The translations under genes were made by a program, and so were the position numbers. The notes beneath the pieces are model-generated. The model was given only the letters and a program-made list of their open reading frames with translations, was not told the origin of the DNA and searched no databases. 64,000 nt of DNA, from contig NW_006917101.1 in NCBI RefSeq assembly GCF_000516985.1, positions 1,666,834 to 1,730,833 on the forward strand, given 5' to 3'. Positions 1 to 11,838 of the stretch are shown piece by piece. The DNA comes from Pestalotiopsis fici W106-1 (lineage: Eukaryota; Ascomycota; Sordariomycetes; Amphisphaeriales; Sporocadaceae). Positions within the stretch are counted from its first letter, which is position 1. The number at the start of each line of letters is the position of its first letter.

Positions 1-1517
1 AGGAACTCATCGAGAAGTTGGCCGATGTGGACGACGAAATTGCCGAGATCTTCTTGAACGAGGAGACACCTACTCCTCTTCAGATCAAGGCCGCCATCCG
101 CAGGGCAACCATTGGTCTCAAATTCAGTCCCGTCATGATGGGCTCTGCTCTGGCCGACAAGTCTATCCAGCCCATGCTTGATGGTGTCTGCGACTACCTC
201 CCTAACCCTGCCGATGTCGAGAACTTGGCCCTCGACAAGTCCAAGGGCGAGGCGCAGACAAAGTTGGTGCCATACAACTCATTACCGTTCGTTGGTCTTG
301 CTTTCAAGCTGGAAGAGAACAACTATGGACAGCTTACCTACATTCGTGTCTACCAAGGAACCTTGAGAAGGGGCACTTACCTGTTCAATTCACGCAACGA
401 CAAGAAGGTTCGCATTCCTCGTATTGTACGAATGCACTCCAACGAGATGGAGGACGTCGATTCTGTTGGTGCCGGCGAAATTTGCGCCGTGTTTGGTGTC
501 GACTGTGCCTCTGGAGACACATTCACGGACGGAAACCTGCCTTACACCATGTCTTCCATGTTCGTGCCTGATGCTGTCATGTCGCTCTCCATCAAGCCCA
601 AGAAGAGTACCGATGCCGACAACTTCTCCAAGGCCATGAACCGATTCCAGCGTGAAGACCCCACCTTCCGTCTCTTCGTCGACGAGGAGAGTGAAGAAAC
701 AATCATTTCTGGAATGGGTGAACTGCACCTTGAAATTTACATTGAGCGTCTCCGCCGTGAGTACAAGGTCGAATGTATCACTGGTCAACCACGTGTCGCT
801 TACCGTGAGACCATTTCCCGACGCGCCGACTTTGATTACCTTCTCCGCAGACAGACTGGTGGACCTGGAGATTTCGCCAGAGTGGGCGGCTGGATCGAGC
901 CCAACGCAGACCCCGAGTCCAACTCGTTCGAGAACCAAGTCGTCGGTGGTGCCATTCCTGACAAGTTCATCTCTGCCTGTGGTAAGGGTTTCGAGAATGC
1001 TTGTCAGAAGGGCCCTCTCCTGGGCCACATGGTCATCGGTGCTAAGATGGTTGTTAACGATGGTGCTACGCACGTTACGGATTCGTCCGATTTCGCTTTC
1101 TCTTTGGCTGCGCAGATGGCCTTCCAAAAGGTCTTTGACGACGCCGGTGGTGCCGTTCTCGAACCGCTGATGAAGACTACCATTACGGCCCCCAATGAGT
1201 TCCAGGGTAACATTCTCATGTTGATGAACAAGCGCAACGCCACGATTGTCGATACCGAAATTGGCAGTGAGGATTTCACCCTCATTGCCGACTGCAGCTT
1301 GAACGCCATGTTTGGCTTCTCCAGCCAGCTGAGAGCCGCTACTCAGGGCAAGGGAGAGTTCAGTATGGAGTTCAGCCACTACGCCGCCGCACCACCACAC
1401 TTGCAGTAAGTTTCTAAACGATTGTAATTTTTGTTTGACATTTGTTACTAACAAGCGTATAGGAAGGAACTTGTCGCCAAATACCAGAAGGAGCTCGAGG
1501 CCAAGCGCACCAAATAG
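1..1517 (+). CDS. mef1: Mitochondrial elongation factor G, 3' part (5' end outside window)
   Basis: This is the carboxy-terminal part of the mitochondrial translational GTPase EF-G, which moves tRNA and mRNA through the mitochondrial ribosome. The reading frame is already open at base 3 (residues [17 protein letters not shown], the tail of the G domain), so the GTP-binding motifs lie off the window. Visible in order are domain II ([19 protein letters not shown]), domain III with the FRLFVDEES and [11 protein letters not shown] signatures, domain IV ([14 protein letters not shown]) and domain V ([19 protein letters not shown]). The first exon runs to 1405. An intron at 1406-1462 (GTAAGT, branch site TACTAAC, TATAG) joins LQ to [17 protein letters not shown], with stop TAG at 1515-1517. 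It is followed by about 1.6 kb without a gene. Identification is secure from the EF-G domain order. The mitochondrial assignment rests on resemblance to fungal Mef1. Confidence 0.95.
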
Positions 1518-3151
1518 AGCATCAGTCGCCTCGAATTGGCCTTTGGCTCTACCAATTAACATTTATACCACCACAACTTTGTAACATCTTGAGACTTGCG
1601 ACAAGAGCTGTCTGGGAGTTTTGTTTTACTGTACAATGTACCATATTTTGACGATATACTATCAAGAGATAGAAGTAACGAGGTCCGATAGACTTTGTGT
1701 TCCATAGACCTGTACATTTAAGGCGGGACAATTTGGAATGAAAGTCATGATGACATGGCGCCAAGGCGCGAATAAAATAATATAGACAAATCTCATCTCT
1801 GCTTTGCATGCTAAACATGTCACCTAACAGGGCCACTTGACTAGTTTTCATCGTAGCCTACGCTTTCCCTTTCTCTTTTCTAACGTTCATTTCTTGCCTC
1901 CCCTAGCTCGCCTGTTGTCAATGTTTCGACTTACTGGGGTATCAGGAAGGTATCCAAGTAGTATGTTTATGATGAATGTCATCAAAGAAGGAGAAGTCCC
2001 GACATTGTGTCAGCATTCGACGTGTATCCAAGTGCGCTACTTGTTTACTTCCAACTCGTTCAGTTATAACGTGAATACACTAGACAGCCAATACTCTGCC
2101 AAATTTATGGCGTAACAATCAAGGATGTCATGTTTCGATAGATATGACTCGTGCTTGATTGACTCAAAAGGGCATGGAAACATCTATAAAACCCGTATAG
2201 TTGATGCATTTCCATGGTTGTAAGTGTATCGGTGGTCGGCCTAGATACCGACGGTATCGGGGAGGCACTTACCGGACGATCGATTTCGCTATACTTTGAT
2301 TCGTATCAATTGAAATATGCAGGGAAACAGAAAGGAATCGCATCTGAAAAGACGCGTGATCAATTGCAAGTACACATAACTAGCAGCATGAAATTGAAAG
2401 CTGTCAGCCGTAAAGAAAATATGTGTATACTACGAGAGGTACTGTTTACTGTCTCCTTTTAGGGTATACACAAGCGACAGTTCCAACTGCGGGGCGGATT
2501 CATTGGGGGGATGATGGTTCGCCATATGTAAACTTTGTGTCGCTAATGCACATTAGTCAAGGCACCAGCTCATGAACTAATAATAATACTTATTATGCTA
2601 CTCGGATTGCCAATCCGATTACCAAAAAAGCGGAAACGATCCCGGTCCCGGAGGGGTCTATACATTGGAGTATATATCTGAAATAGGTCGTGAGGGTCGA
2701 ATCTGCCTGTTTGGCAGCAAACAAAAAAGAGGTGCGCGTCTTTATTCACATGTGCAACAACCTGTTTCATCTACACGTCACTTTTTAGCAGCAATTACAG
2801 CTTTCGGGCATCCCGCGCCCATTCGTTCACTCGTTAGGCGGTGTTCAGCCCTAACAGCGGCCCCAGCGCCCGCGTAAAAGGCCCCGGCGGTGTAATTGCT
2901 GCAGCGGCATTGGTTGGTGGCCTTATCAGAGGCTGAGCTGCTGCTTGCTTGGTGGGCAGGGGGGGCCAAGCACACTGCTTATCTCGTATTAGAAACAGCC
3001 TAATTCCTACTCGTTGTTGAGCAGGAGCAATTGTGGCCAGTCAGCGCGTCTCTTGTCTCTTGTCAATATCTTCAACACCATAATTTGACACCAATTGCAT
3101 TCTCATCATCGTCTTTTTACCTTTTGGTCAGTATTTCTTTTCTGAGCTGCG
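1518..3151. other. Intergenic region, mef1 3' side to serine dehydratase promoter
   Basis: I see no convincing gene here. Short open frames exist, but none has family motifs or good codon bias. The right-hand end (about 2800-3151) is GC-rich and then CT-rich and must hold the promoter and 5' leader of the serine dehydratase gene. Confidence 0.6.
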
Positions 3152-5266
3152 ATGCGCCGCGCTGGCGCGAGAGGGCTCGGGCGGGAGCTAGGAAGGGTGG
3201 TAAACGGGGCAACGCTTAGTAGACAGAGCACCTGCGGACTGTCGACCAGAGTTCAGTCTCGCAGTCCCGTGGCGCTGACGTCTCCGACAAAATGGACAAG
3301 AAACAGCTCGCTTCAGACAATTGGGCAGACACGGCGCCAGAGCACCGTAGCCGCAGCTCAAGATGGCGAGGATGAGGCAGCTCCGGGCACTTACAGTGAG
3401 GCCGATCACGAGCACGCCGTCATTTCCACGTTTGATCTCTTTTCTATCGGAATTGGGCCGTCCTCTTCCCACACTGTTGGCCCTATGCGTGCCGGCAATA
3501 TTTTCATCACAGATCTCCAGGAGGCGGGACTCCTCCAACAGGTCGAAAAGATTCACATCTCCATTTACGGCAGTCTGGCATTAACGGGAGAAGGACACAT
3601 GACGCCTTCTGCTTTGGTCCTGGGCCTGGAAAGTGCCAATGTCGAGACGGTAGATACCGCCTATGTGCCCGAACGCTTTGAGCAGATCAAGAAGCAAAAG
3701 AAGCTTTTTCTTGGCCACGGACTTCCCGAGGGAAAGGGAAAGGGCAAGGAAATTGCATTCGACTACGATGTCGATTTCAAATGGCAGTGGGGAAAGACAC
3801 TGGCGCTGCACAGCAATGGAATGCGTCTGACCGTCTTTGACAAGGAAGGAAACATGTTGGCAACCAATGAATTGTTCAGCGTGGGTGGAGGGTTTGTCGT
3901 CAATGGCGCCATGTCAACAGCCGCCACTTCAGCACCCTCGTCGCTAGGCTCGGAGGGATCATCTTCGAGCCAGGAACCAGAAGCGCCTGGCCGCCACCCT
4001 GCCGATCTGGTAGAAAACATGTATTACAAGGAGATTCGTCGTTCAGATGCCGCTGGCGATCGGAGAACTGGTGCCGAAATCAACCCGATTGAAAGCGCAG
4101 GTGAGACTGCTGGACTTCTTGGAACAGAAGGCGGCGACCTCGTGCCAAGAGCTGCTTCTGAAGATGTACCAGCCAATACTGCAGCTGTACAGGACCAGGG
4201 GCCTCGATATCCATTCCGAGACGCAAGCAGTCTGCTAGCTCTTTGCCACAAGCATAACCTTACAATTGCTCAACTCGTCTTCGAAAATGAAAGGAGCCAT
4301 GGATACACGGATGAAGAGATTTTGGAAAAGATCTGGCGCATCTGGGAAGTCATGGACAATAGTATCCTTGAGGGTGTTCAGGCTCCAGTGGATTCGGTCC
4401 TGCCAGGCTCTTTGAAATTGCACAGACGAGCTCCAGCTCTGTATCGTCGGTTGACTAGAGGTTTATACCCCTCGCACACGCAGAGCCTTGGCTTGAACAG
4501 CTCCTCGCAGGCCTCAATCGCCACCCCTCAAGCGACCAAGGCCACGACCGCACTGGCTCGCAAGGAGGTTTCAGTCAAGCGCGGTCCTCCACGCATTCAT
4601 GGATCCTTGTCACATGCAGTCATGCCTTCACCAACACGTCGCACCACCTTCCCAGCCATGGACCACCTCAGCGTTTACGCCATGGCCGTCAACGAGACGA
4701 ATGCTGCCGGCGGGCGTATTGTCACGGCTCCGACCAACGGTGCAGCCGGTATCATTCCAGCTGTGCTCAAGTACACCATCGAGTTTGTCAGCGACGACCC
4801 GGAGCGCGACGTTCCGACGTTTCTCTTGACCGCAGCCGCCATCGGCATGTTATATAAGCGAGGCGCCACCATCTCGGCCGCAGAAGGCGGCTGTATGGCT
4901 GAAGTCGGCGTTGCCTGCTCCATGGCTGCTGGTGCATTCGCCGCGTGCATGGGCGCCAGCCCCGAGACCATCGAGCAGGCGGCCGAGATTGGCATTGAGC
5001 ACAACTTGGGACTGACGTGCGACCCCATCGGCGGTCTTGTCCAGGCGCCGTGCATCGAGCGAAATGCTCTGGGCGCCATCAAGGCCATCTCCAGCGCCAA
5101 CTTGGCACTCAGCAGCTCGGGCATGCAAAAGGTCCGCCTCGACGACGCCATCCGGGCCATGCGTCTTACGGCCAAGGGCATGCGCAACGAGTTCAAGGAG
5201 ACCAGTCTGAGCGGTCTGGCCACAAGTGTTCCCATGCACATTCCCGTCAGTGTACCAGACTGTTGA
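3152..5266 (+). CDS. L-serine dehydratase, single-chain iron-sulfur type
   Basis: The predicted enzyme deaminates L-serine to pyruvate and ammonia using a [4Fe-4S] cluster rather than PLP. The 704-residue intronless frame fuses the beta part ([18 protein letters not shown] at about residues 92-110, [10 protein letters not shown]) with the alpha part ([17 protein letters not shown] at about 518-534). Three cysteines, Cys581 ([10 protein letters not shown]), Cys623 (LTCDPIGG) and Cys634 (QAPCIER), have spacings of 42 and 11. These match the cluster ligands known for the Legionella type-2 enzyme. The protein ends in Cys704, the position of the fourth, C-terminal ligand in that enzyme. The first ~45 residues are rich in Arg, Ser and Ala without acidic residues, which suggests a mitochondrial presequence. 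A Ser/Gly/Glu-rich insertion (about 250-345) separates the two parts. The start is the first ATG in frame. Confidence 0.93.
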   Translation: MRRAGARGLGRELGRVVNGATLSRQSTCGLSTRVQSRSPVALTSPTKWTRNSSLQTIGQTRRQSTVAAAQDGEDEAAPGTYSEADHEHAVISTFDLFSIGIGPSSSHTVGPMRAGNIFITDLQEAGLLQQVEKIHISIYGSLALTGEGHMTPSALVLGLESANVETVDTAYVPERFEQIKKQKKLFLGHGLPEGKGKGKEIAFDYDVDFKWQWGKTLALHSNGMRLTVFDKEGNMLATNELFSVGGGFVVNGAMSTAATSAPSSLGSEGSSSSQEPEAPGRHPADLVENMYYKEIRRSDAAGDRRTGAEINPIESAGETAGLLGTEGGDLVPRAASEDVPANTAAVQDQGPRYPFRDASSLLALCHKHNLTIAQLVFENERSHGYTDEEILEKIWRIWEVMDNSILEGVQAPVDSVLPGSLKLHRRAPALYRRLTRGLYPSHTQSLGLNSSSQASIATPQATKATTALARKEVSVKRGPPRIHGSLSHAVMPSPTRRTTFPAMDHLSVYAMAVNETNAAGGRIVTAPTNGAAGIIPAVLKYTIEFVSDDPERDVPTFLLTAAAIGMLYKRGATISAAEGGCMAEVGVACSMAAGAFAACMGASPETIEQAAEIGIEHNLGLTCDPIGGLVQAPCIERNALGAIKAISSANLALSSSGMQKVRLDDAIRAMRLTAKGMRNEFKETSLSGLATSVPMHIPVSVPDC

Positions 5267-5691
5267 TCAACCCGCGATACTATTGATTCACGTACCGCGG
5301 TTCAAAGATGCGATCCATATTAGTGTTGGATAACTTTGGCTCATTGAATGAGATTCAGGCTTTTTTTGGTTGGCGTGAAGGTGGTGGAACATGATTTATT
5401 CAAGTCTTCTTAGGTCACACGAGTGAGAAGGTCATTGCGTTTCGACACTTGACTTTGAGGTTGGGTTCAAAAGATCATAGATTTGCCATCAATGGCTGGT
5501 TTTTGAAAATGGGTGATCTGAAAACTAAAGATAGATGAGGTTATTTTCCTGTCCGGGTCATGTTGGCACGCTTGGAGACAAGTAGCACGCGCTTGCAGAT
5601 TAGATTATGTGGGAGTTGTCCCTTTGCAGATGCTCTTCATTCCAGCAGTAATCAAAACAGTACCGCCATCTTTGTGTGCCTTTCCAGATTC
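5267..5691. other. Convergent 3' intergenic region
   Basis: Spacer between the 3' ends of the serine dehydratase gene (plus) and the sugar transporter gene (minus). It probably holds both 3' UTRs and polyadenylation signals. No other feature is visible. Confidence 0.6.
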
Positions 5692-7464
5692 TCAATGTCT
5701 AGCCTCATGACTCAAAAATTCTTCATCCTGGTCGATTTGGTAGCTTGCGAACTTCCTGGCTGGGATGCCCTTTTGGAACAGAAAGTCCAACTCGGCAAAG
5801 GTACGGTCCTTTGTCTCTGCAAGACGGAAGTATCCCCAGACAGTGGTCAAGAAGGACAAGCTGCCCCAGAAGAATGCCTAAAGTCATGTTAGCTCAATGG
5901 CTTTTTTTGTTTTCAAAGTTGAAAACAATCAAGTCACTTACAGTTTTCCCCTTGGCATTCCAGGCCGTTGGCGACATAAAGTACGGCTGCAGGACACCAG
6001 CGATGATATTACCAACATAGTACGTGGACCTGCCGAGCACGACGGTTTGCGTCCGGAGACGCGTCGATCCAATCTCGGCGACAATGGTGTAGACAATGGG
6101 ACCGACACTCATGGAGTAGGCGCCGAGCCAGACGAGGGTGAGGCAAGACTGCGCCCAGGCCAGCGCCGGGGTCTGGTCCGGGACGCAGGCGAGGATGCCA
6201 ATGAGGAAGAGCACGACGACGAGGACGGTGAAGCCGGCCAGCCAGATGGTGCGGCGGCCCCACTTGGCAATGTACAGCCACGACACAATGACGCCGCAAA
6301 ACGCAATCGCCGTGCCGCCGAGGCCAATGGCGTACGACGTGTCGTCGCTGATGCCCGTCTGCTGGAAAAAGAAGGACCCGCTGTAGCAGAGAATACCGCC
6401 ATCCGTGATTTGCGAGAGGAAGGCCATGCAAGCGATTTCTGTGCGGCGCAGGTTCGTGCCCCGGAAGGCGTCCCAGTACGTGACGCCGGCGCGCTCCTCC
6501 TTTTCGACCTTGTCGGTGTGGACCATAAGGGCAATCGAGGCGTCGTAGTCGACATTGTGGGACGGCTCCGACAGCCTCTCGAGCGAGCGGCGCGCCCTCT
6601 CGAGCTGGCCGGTCCGCACCAGGAACCAAGGAGACTCGGGGGCCATCCACGCCGCAATGAAGAGCGGGATCGGCCAGACCCATTGCACGGCAAAGGGGAT
6701 GCGGTAACTCCAGTCGGTCGGGTTGTTGACGAGGCCCACCAGGACGCCGGCAGAGATGAACTGGCCGATACACCAGCAAAGATTGATATACGCCGTCAGA
6801 TAGCCTCGCAGGGCCAGCGGTGCAACCTCGGCAGCGTACGCGGGGCCGGTAGTGGCAAAGACACCCCAGGGAATCGAGCAAAAGAACTGACCGACCAGCT
6901 GGACCTCAATGGTGGGCGCGAAAAAGGTCATGAAGATAAAGGCGGAAAGGAAAACCATCATGCTCATGATGACCTTGCGGTGCCCGTACTTGGCCGTGAG
7001 CCAGCCGTTCAAGAGGGCGCCAATCACGTTGCCGACGGCGCTGATGTCGTTGAGGCCCGTCTGCCACTGCGCGCTGATTTGGTAACCCGACTCTTCATTG
7101 AGGTATGCGCCGTACTTTCTCTTAAAGGCAGGGTAGCCGAAGAAGGAACTCAAAAGGGTAACGTCGTAGCCTTCCATGATGACAGTGGTGGAGATGACTA
7201 TATTATTTTGCGGCTCAGCTTTTTTATCATATCAGTTTTCCAATGGACAGGGCGGCACTTACGGACAGACCAGAAGGCGGCTCTCTTGTAAGTCTTCAGA
7301 GCTTGTACCAGAGTCAATGAGTGCTCATTGGCTGTGGCCTGTCGAGCTTCGGCATTGAGAACTTTGTCGTGGAGATCGGCTTGATCGAATTTGGTGTATT
7401 CGAGGTTGCCCTTTTCAATCTGAGTGGCAGTCGCGCCTTGCTCTTTTCCAATTGTTTCCGCCAT
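5692..7464 (-). CDS. MFS sugar transporter, maltose/alpha-glucoside permease type
   Basis: Three exons (7464-7263, 7197-5942, 5877-5692) give 547 residues. The introns are 65 and 64 nt with GTAAGT donors, and both junctions restore family sequence (AFWSV|LISTTVIMEGYD and GKT|AFFWGSLSF). The long cytosolic N-terminus, the first-helix motif VIMEGYDVTLLSSFFGYPAF, GHRKVIM after helix 2, PESPWFLVRTGQLERARRSLERL after helix 6 and LAETKDRTFAELDFLF after helix 12 are hallmarks of the fungal Mal61-like sugar porter family. About twelve membrane segments are expected in the plasma membrane. The substrate is inferred only at family level; maltose, other alpha-glucosides or hexoses are possible. The 3' end converges on the serine dehydratase gene, and no regulator is adjacent. 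Confidence 0.92.
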
Positions 7465-8846
7465 GTCGATTTACGCTCCTGGAGATCTCTCTCCGTTCTG
7501 CTGCCTATGATGAGGAAGAGAATTGACTTTGCAGCCTTCTTCTAGCAAGAGAAAAAGTGTTCACAACATGACGGAATCCGTGGTAGGGGCAGTAAGCCCC
7601 TTCATATGCATGTCCCCCTCACTGATTCTCCTCTTGAGATTCCCAAGATGTCAGATCTCGAATTTGGGGTATACTACAGGAAGTTCGGCCCGTCAGTCCT
7701 GTTGGCTTGAAGCCCATGCCTAGACCTAGCTGACAGCCTTTGCAGACAAGAGACCAGGCCTCGATTTGCTGCAGCACAGCTCCTGTGCTTTCTCCACAAT
7801 GTCGAAATTCAAACCACTGGGAACATGTCATTCGTTAATCTTCGTTTGCCGGTCATATGGCGTCGAACGATACTTGGTGGGCATTGTGCTGGACCGGGTG
7901 GCCGAACCGTAAGTACATGATGCATGCTGGGCAGGGTGGTCTGAATGGTGGAAAATAGGGCAGACGCTTCCCGAATCCTGGGGAAATGCCCTAGCAAGCC
8001 TAGGCGTGTCTACTTTGTTGCTTGTCAGCGTTATATCCCCGCAAATCACAGCCCTGGGAGATTCCCCCCAAGCCGACTACCCCCAGAAAACCCCGTTGGA
8101 GAATCCTTGCTTGGGCTCGTAACGAGACGGGCTACATAACCGAACACAAACTCTGAGTTGATGGGTATTAGGTAAGTATAGAGTACCTTTGTTACACTTC
8201 GCTTAGCATGTTCGTCTGTATTCGTTTTGCACAATAGAATTGTTTCGAAAGCCCGACAGTTTGGTTCATGGTTGTGATGCTACCACACAACTTCGTCTTG
8301 AGTCAACTCTATTCGTGTCATCCAAAGTTGACTGTTTCCTATCCCCTGCATATCAAGCTCCCAGGGACAAGCTTGCCTGGAAATTCATTGTATATCCGTA
8401 CTAGGCCAATATCAATCAATGCCACAATGGGTGGCTCCAGCTGCAATCAAATATGCAATGTATATTTACATGGTAGCGCCAATAAGTTATGAAAATGCAT
8501 CAACCAACTCCAAAAATATCAGACTAACCATAATCCATCCCTCCTATTTCTCCTTCTGTATAAGTCATTAACAAGGGCCACTCACCCTGCCCAAGCGTGT
8601 CCCCTGACTGAGGACGGATGATTTAGTCCCAGTCTCGGCAGGAAATCGGCCTTTCAAATGGAGATGTCGGCACTGGCTTGTCGACAGGGGATGATGATGA
8701 CCTCTCAAATTTTGTAGCATTTTTGTGTCGATTCGAGTCTTGCCGCCGTACTAGCTTGTTGGGAGACCTGACCGAATTCCTGCCATCAATCCGAACAGGA
8801 GATTGACACTGGAAGCGATTTGCCTCCAACGGGCTGCACTCGCCGC
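7465..8846. other. Intergenic region
   Basis: Holds the promoter of the sugar transporter (right of 7464) and the 3' side of the reductase gene. Only short frames without recognisable motifs are present, and I see no gene. Confidence 0.55.
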
Positions 8847-9942
8847 TCAATCCTGTATCTTGATGATAATCTTTCCAGTCGCTCTTCTCGTCATGAGCTT
8901 TTCGTATGCGCGAACCACATCCTTCATGCCGTATTCAGAATCAATCAAGATTTCCTTCACGAGGCCGTCTTCAATCCAATGAGCCAGCTCGTGGGCATAC
9001 TTGCCCGAGGGGGCGAGTCCGAGTATCTTGTACTGCCGCGGAGTGCCACCGAGAATCACTGGTCTCAGTTGGTTCATAATGAAAGGATATATGCCTTGCG
9101 TTCTACCTGGCACAATCTCAATGAACCTGCCCTTGGGCTGTAAATATGCCGGGGAGCTGGTGAAAAGTGCATTGTCGCCAACGCAGTCAATGATTAGATC
9201 CAATTGTTGACTTGCGTAAGTGTCTGCCAGATAGGCATGTAGGTCGTCGTGCGCCGTATAATCAATCACCTGTTGGATATAAATAAGCCCCGTCGATAAT
9301 CATAGTACCAAGAACACCCTTTTTTAGACTTACTTCATCAGCGCCCAGCCGCTTCACCAGATCCTCGTTTCGCTTGGAGCAGACTCCGACCACATGGGCT
9401 CCCTTGGCCTTGAGGATCTGCACCAGGATGGTGCCGACGCCGCCGCTCGCGCCATTGACCAGGACGCGCAGGCCGTCGACGGCGTCGGCCTCGCGCATGA
9501 CCATGACGGCCGTCTGGCCCGCGATTCCGCAGCCGAGGGCCTGCTCCGTGGTCAGGTTCGGGGGCTTGAGGGCGACGAGCTCGGCGGGGACCTGGACGTA
9601 CTCGGCCAGGGTGCCGGCGCCCCAGAGGATCTGGCTGAGGCCCAGGGCGCCCACCACCTCCATGCCCGACATGAGGCGCTTGATCTGCACGGGCACCTTG
9701 GGCCCGACGCCGACCACGGACCCGATAAAGTCGAAGCCCGGACGGCCCCGGAACGGGATCCACGCCGTGAAGAGCGACGTGTCGGCTGGGTTGATGGCCG
9801 CGTGCGTCACGCGGATCAGCAGGTTGGATCCCACGGGCGGCGAGGGCGGCATCGGCACCTGCGACAGCCTCAGGGCCTCGTGGGGTTCGCCGTTGGCCTC
9901 AATGGCCCAGGACCACATTGTCTTGGGTAGCATGATGAGCAT
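8847..9942 (-). CDS. Medium-chain reductase/dehydrogenase, quinone-oxidoreductase-like
   Basis: Two exons (9942-9334 and 9269-8847) encode 343 residues. The 64-nt intron (GTAAGT ... CAACAG) joins GADE to VIDYTAHDDL, the expected LGADEVIDY block of the family. The N-terminal GroES-like fold carries NPADTSLF and RGRPGFDFIGSVVGVG. The Rossmann part has VNGASGGVGTILVQILKAKGA, typical of NADPH-dependent reductases. I see no zinc-binding Cys/His set, so it belongs with zinc-free quinone oxidoreductases and enoyl reductases rather than classical alcohol dehydrogenases. The start may be 9942 or the ATG eight codons later (MWSWAIEA). It stands alone with no polyketide synthase nearby, so a detoxifying quinone or enone reductase is the more cautious reading. 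Confidence 0.88.
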
Positions 9943-11341
9943 GATTGAGTGAGATTGCAGACAGTCCTTATTTTACTCCTTCTTCTTGACCAACTGGAAC
10001 TCGAGGGGGGACAGACAAAAGAGCCGCAGTGTTGCCAAGAGATCTCCAACTGCTGCGAGGTGTGTGCCTCGTGCAGGAGAGAAGAGGGGGCAATCTTCTT
10101 ATACAATGGGTAGCGGTATTTGCCCTGATAAAGGCCATGAGCCTAATCTAATGGAGATTATATTGATTATAGGCTGAAAAGAACAGCGGCAAGTCTGGGT
10201 GCCTACATAGATACGGTGCCTTTCTTTTGCCTAGGTTGTCTATCCGAACTGTCGTATCTAGAACACACGTGTTGTATTGGAGCTGTTTGACTTGAGGCGG
10301 GGCTTGGCATTTTGGACATGGGCATTCATTAGCAATCCCACCCTTTTCCAGAAGAGAAAACCCCCCCAAAAGTCACAAGTTTTGGCAGACATGTTGTTCC
10401 CAACAATGCCTCTTGGTCCTCCCCAAAACGACACAGCGCAGCCCGCCGACCTGTCCCAGAAGAGCATGTTTCATGATGCTGGTCTGCGGTCGGTGCAGCG
10501 CGATTGGGTGCCGCGGTCGCTGCCCTGCGGATCAACCAACCCCAGAAAGGCAACTGTTCCTGAACAGAACGGGCGCCAAGACCCTTGTGCGGGTTCCGTT
10601 GTGCCCACCGAGAACCGTCATTTTGCACCCATGTCGGCTCTTTTCTTTTTGCCTCTTTCTTTTTTTTTCATGTGGTCGGACGGGAAAGTGGAAAGTCCCG
10701 TCATATTAAAAATGCTTGTTTTTCCAGAGTCCTTCTTGGATCCCTACAACTTTATTCTTGAATCGACGAATTGAAAACAATGACTTGCAATTATGAAATC
10801 TTGGCATTGGTCATAATGAATCCCATTGCGACCTGGTCAGATTTTGCCATCGTGAGTAATCTGATGCCATGATAATATCAAGCCAGTCATGAATGGCCGA
10901 TTACTGATGACGGGAATGCTGGCCTTGTTTAAGCATGAGATGGACAACACCCTGCTCATTGCTGTTCCTGATCTTGCTTCCATTTGCCAGTGTATATGCC
11001 GTGACATATAGATGATGGTTGCATTGACCACTGCTGGTCTTAGTCCTCTCTTTCCAGAAAGTCTCGACCATATGACATCTATGTGACACTCAATTAATGG
11101 TACAACAACTTCAACTTATGCCACTTGAGCCTCGGTATCTTATAAATCCATTAGATTAGTTTTGAGTGAGATAAATTGAAATGAGGTGACTGCACTTTTG
11201 ATGTGGCTATTAGTGTCATGAACTTATTTGACCGTTATGGTGAATAAATCTGCACCACACCCAACCGACAAGGATTGACAAACTCAATCGCAAGAAGAGG
11301 TATGTATGTAATGAATTAATGGCATACAAAGGGCAAAGAAG
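9943..11341. other. Intergenic region
   Basis: Contains the reductase promoter on the left. An open frame at 10277-10774 on the plus strand has no family motif and irregular composition, so I do not call it a gene. Nothing else stands out before the pol III terminator. Confidence 0.55.
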
Positions 11342-11351
11342 AAAAAAAAAA
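11342..11351 (-). terminator. RNA polymerase III terminator of tRNA-Lys
   Basis: A run of ten A on the plus strand reads as ten T on the minus strand. It begins two bases past the tRNA discriminator base, a typical pol III stop. Confidence 0.85.
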
Positions 11352-11352
11352 C

Positions 11353-11442
11353 CTCCGAAGCGGGGACTCGAACCCCGAACCCTTGGATTTTAGATTCACC
11401 TTGGTAAAAGTCCAATGCGCTGAGCCATTGCGCCACTCCGGA
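11353..11442 (-). tRNA. tRNA-Lys (anticodon TTT) with a 16-nt intron
   Basis: The 90-nt gene folds fully. The acceptor stem TCCGGAG/CTTCGGA (11442-11436 with 11360-11354) carries discriminator G at 11353. The D stem is GCGC/GCGC, the anticodon stem TTGGA/TCCAA, the variable loop GGGTT, and the T arm CGGGG-TTCGAGT-CCCCG (B box). The loop reads C-T-TTT-A, so the anticodon at 11408-11406 is TTT, lysine. The extra 16 nt (11404-11389) lie directly after position 37, the canonical site of nuclear tRNA introns. The intron's 3' end (TAAAA across the junction) can pair with the TTTTA of the anticodon loop, as splicing endonuclease substrates usually do. Confidence 0.93.
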
Positions 11443-11838
11443 ATTCTGGAAGTGGTGATGTTGGAAACAGCTTCGTTACAAGAACCCAAGAGCTCACTGG
11501 TTGTCGCTCGTGCTTCACCATGGAAATTCTTTGCAAAGCAAACGGAGAGGAGCGCGCGGATTGGACGAGAGACTCCAAGGTCCAACATATATATGCCGTC
11601 TCCCGGTCCCATTGCGAATCACCGTGTCATGACCAATGTCCAACGCTATTATGACAGTGCTGTAATCAGCATGTCTACTCTATTATCCCATCTTTCCTTC
11701 AATTATTCAAGGACGCCGGCTGTATGTTTGACCAAGACAACTCGTAGAACCCTCATAAGCGGCCGCTCCAAGTATAATGCGCCTGTGACTAGACTATCGA
11801 ACGTCAAAGAGGCATTCGGACAGAATGGACTGAAATCA
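11443..11838. repeat. Spacer containing a decayed tandem copy of the next gene's 3' end
   Basis: Most of this spacer shows nothing. At about 11783-11851 the sequence repeats the last ~75 bp of the neighbouring gene (about 11864-11945). Both copies share blocks such as GAGGCATTC and GGACTGAAAT, and the minus-strand products share the pattern FSP-C-NAS-TFD. The copy lies after the stop codon and is probably a remnant of an unequal tandem duplication. Confidence 0.65.

Noticed and set aside
390..1562. Long minus-strand open frame (390 codons)
   Set aside because: It is antisense to the EF-G coding sequence. The EF-G frame has unmistakable domain motifs and the antisense product has none.
5897..7291. 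Plus-strand open frame of 464 codons
   Set aside because: Antisense shadow of the sugar transporter; highly charged low-complexity product caused by GC-rich third positions.
10277..10774. Plus-strand frame of 165 codons
   Set aside because: No motif, no leader or family resemblance, mixed composition; expected by chance in a 1.4-kb spacer.
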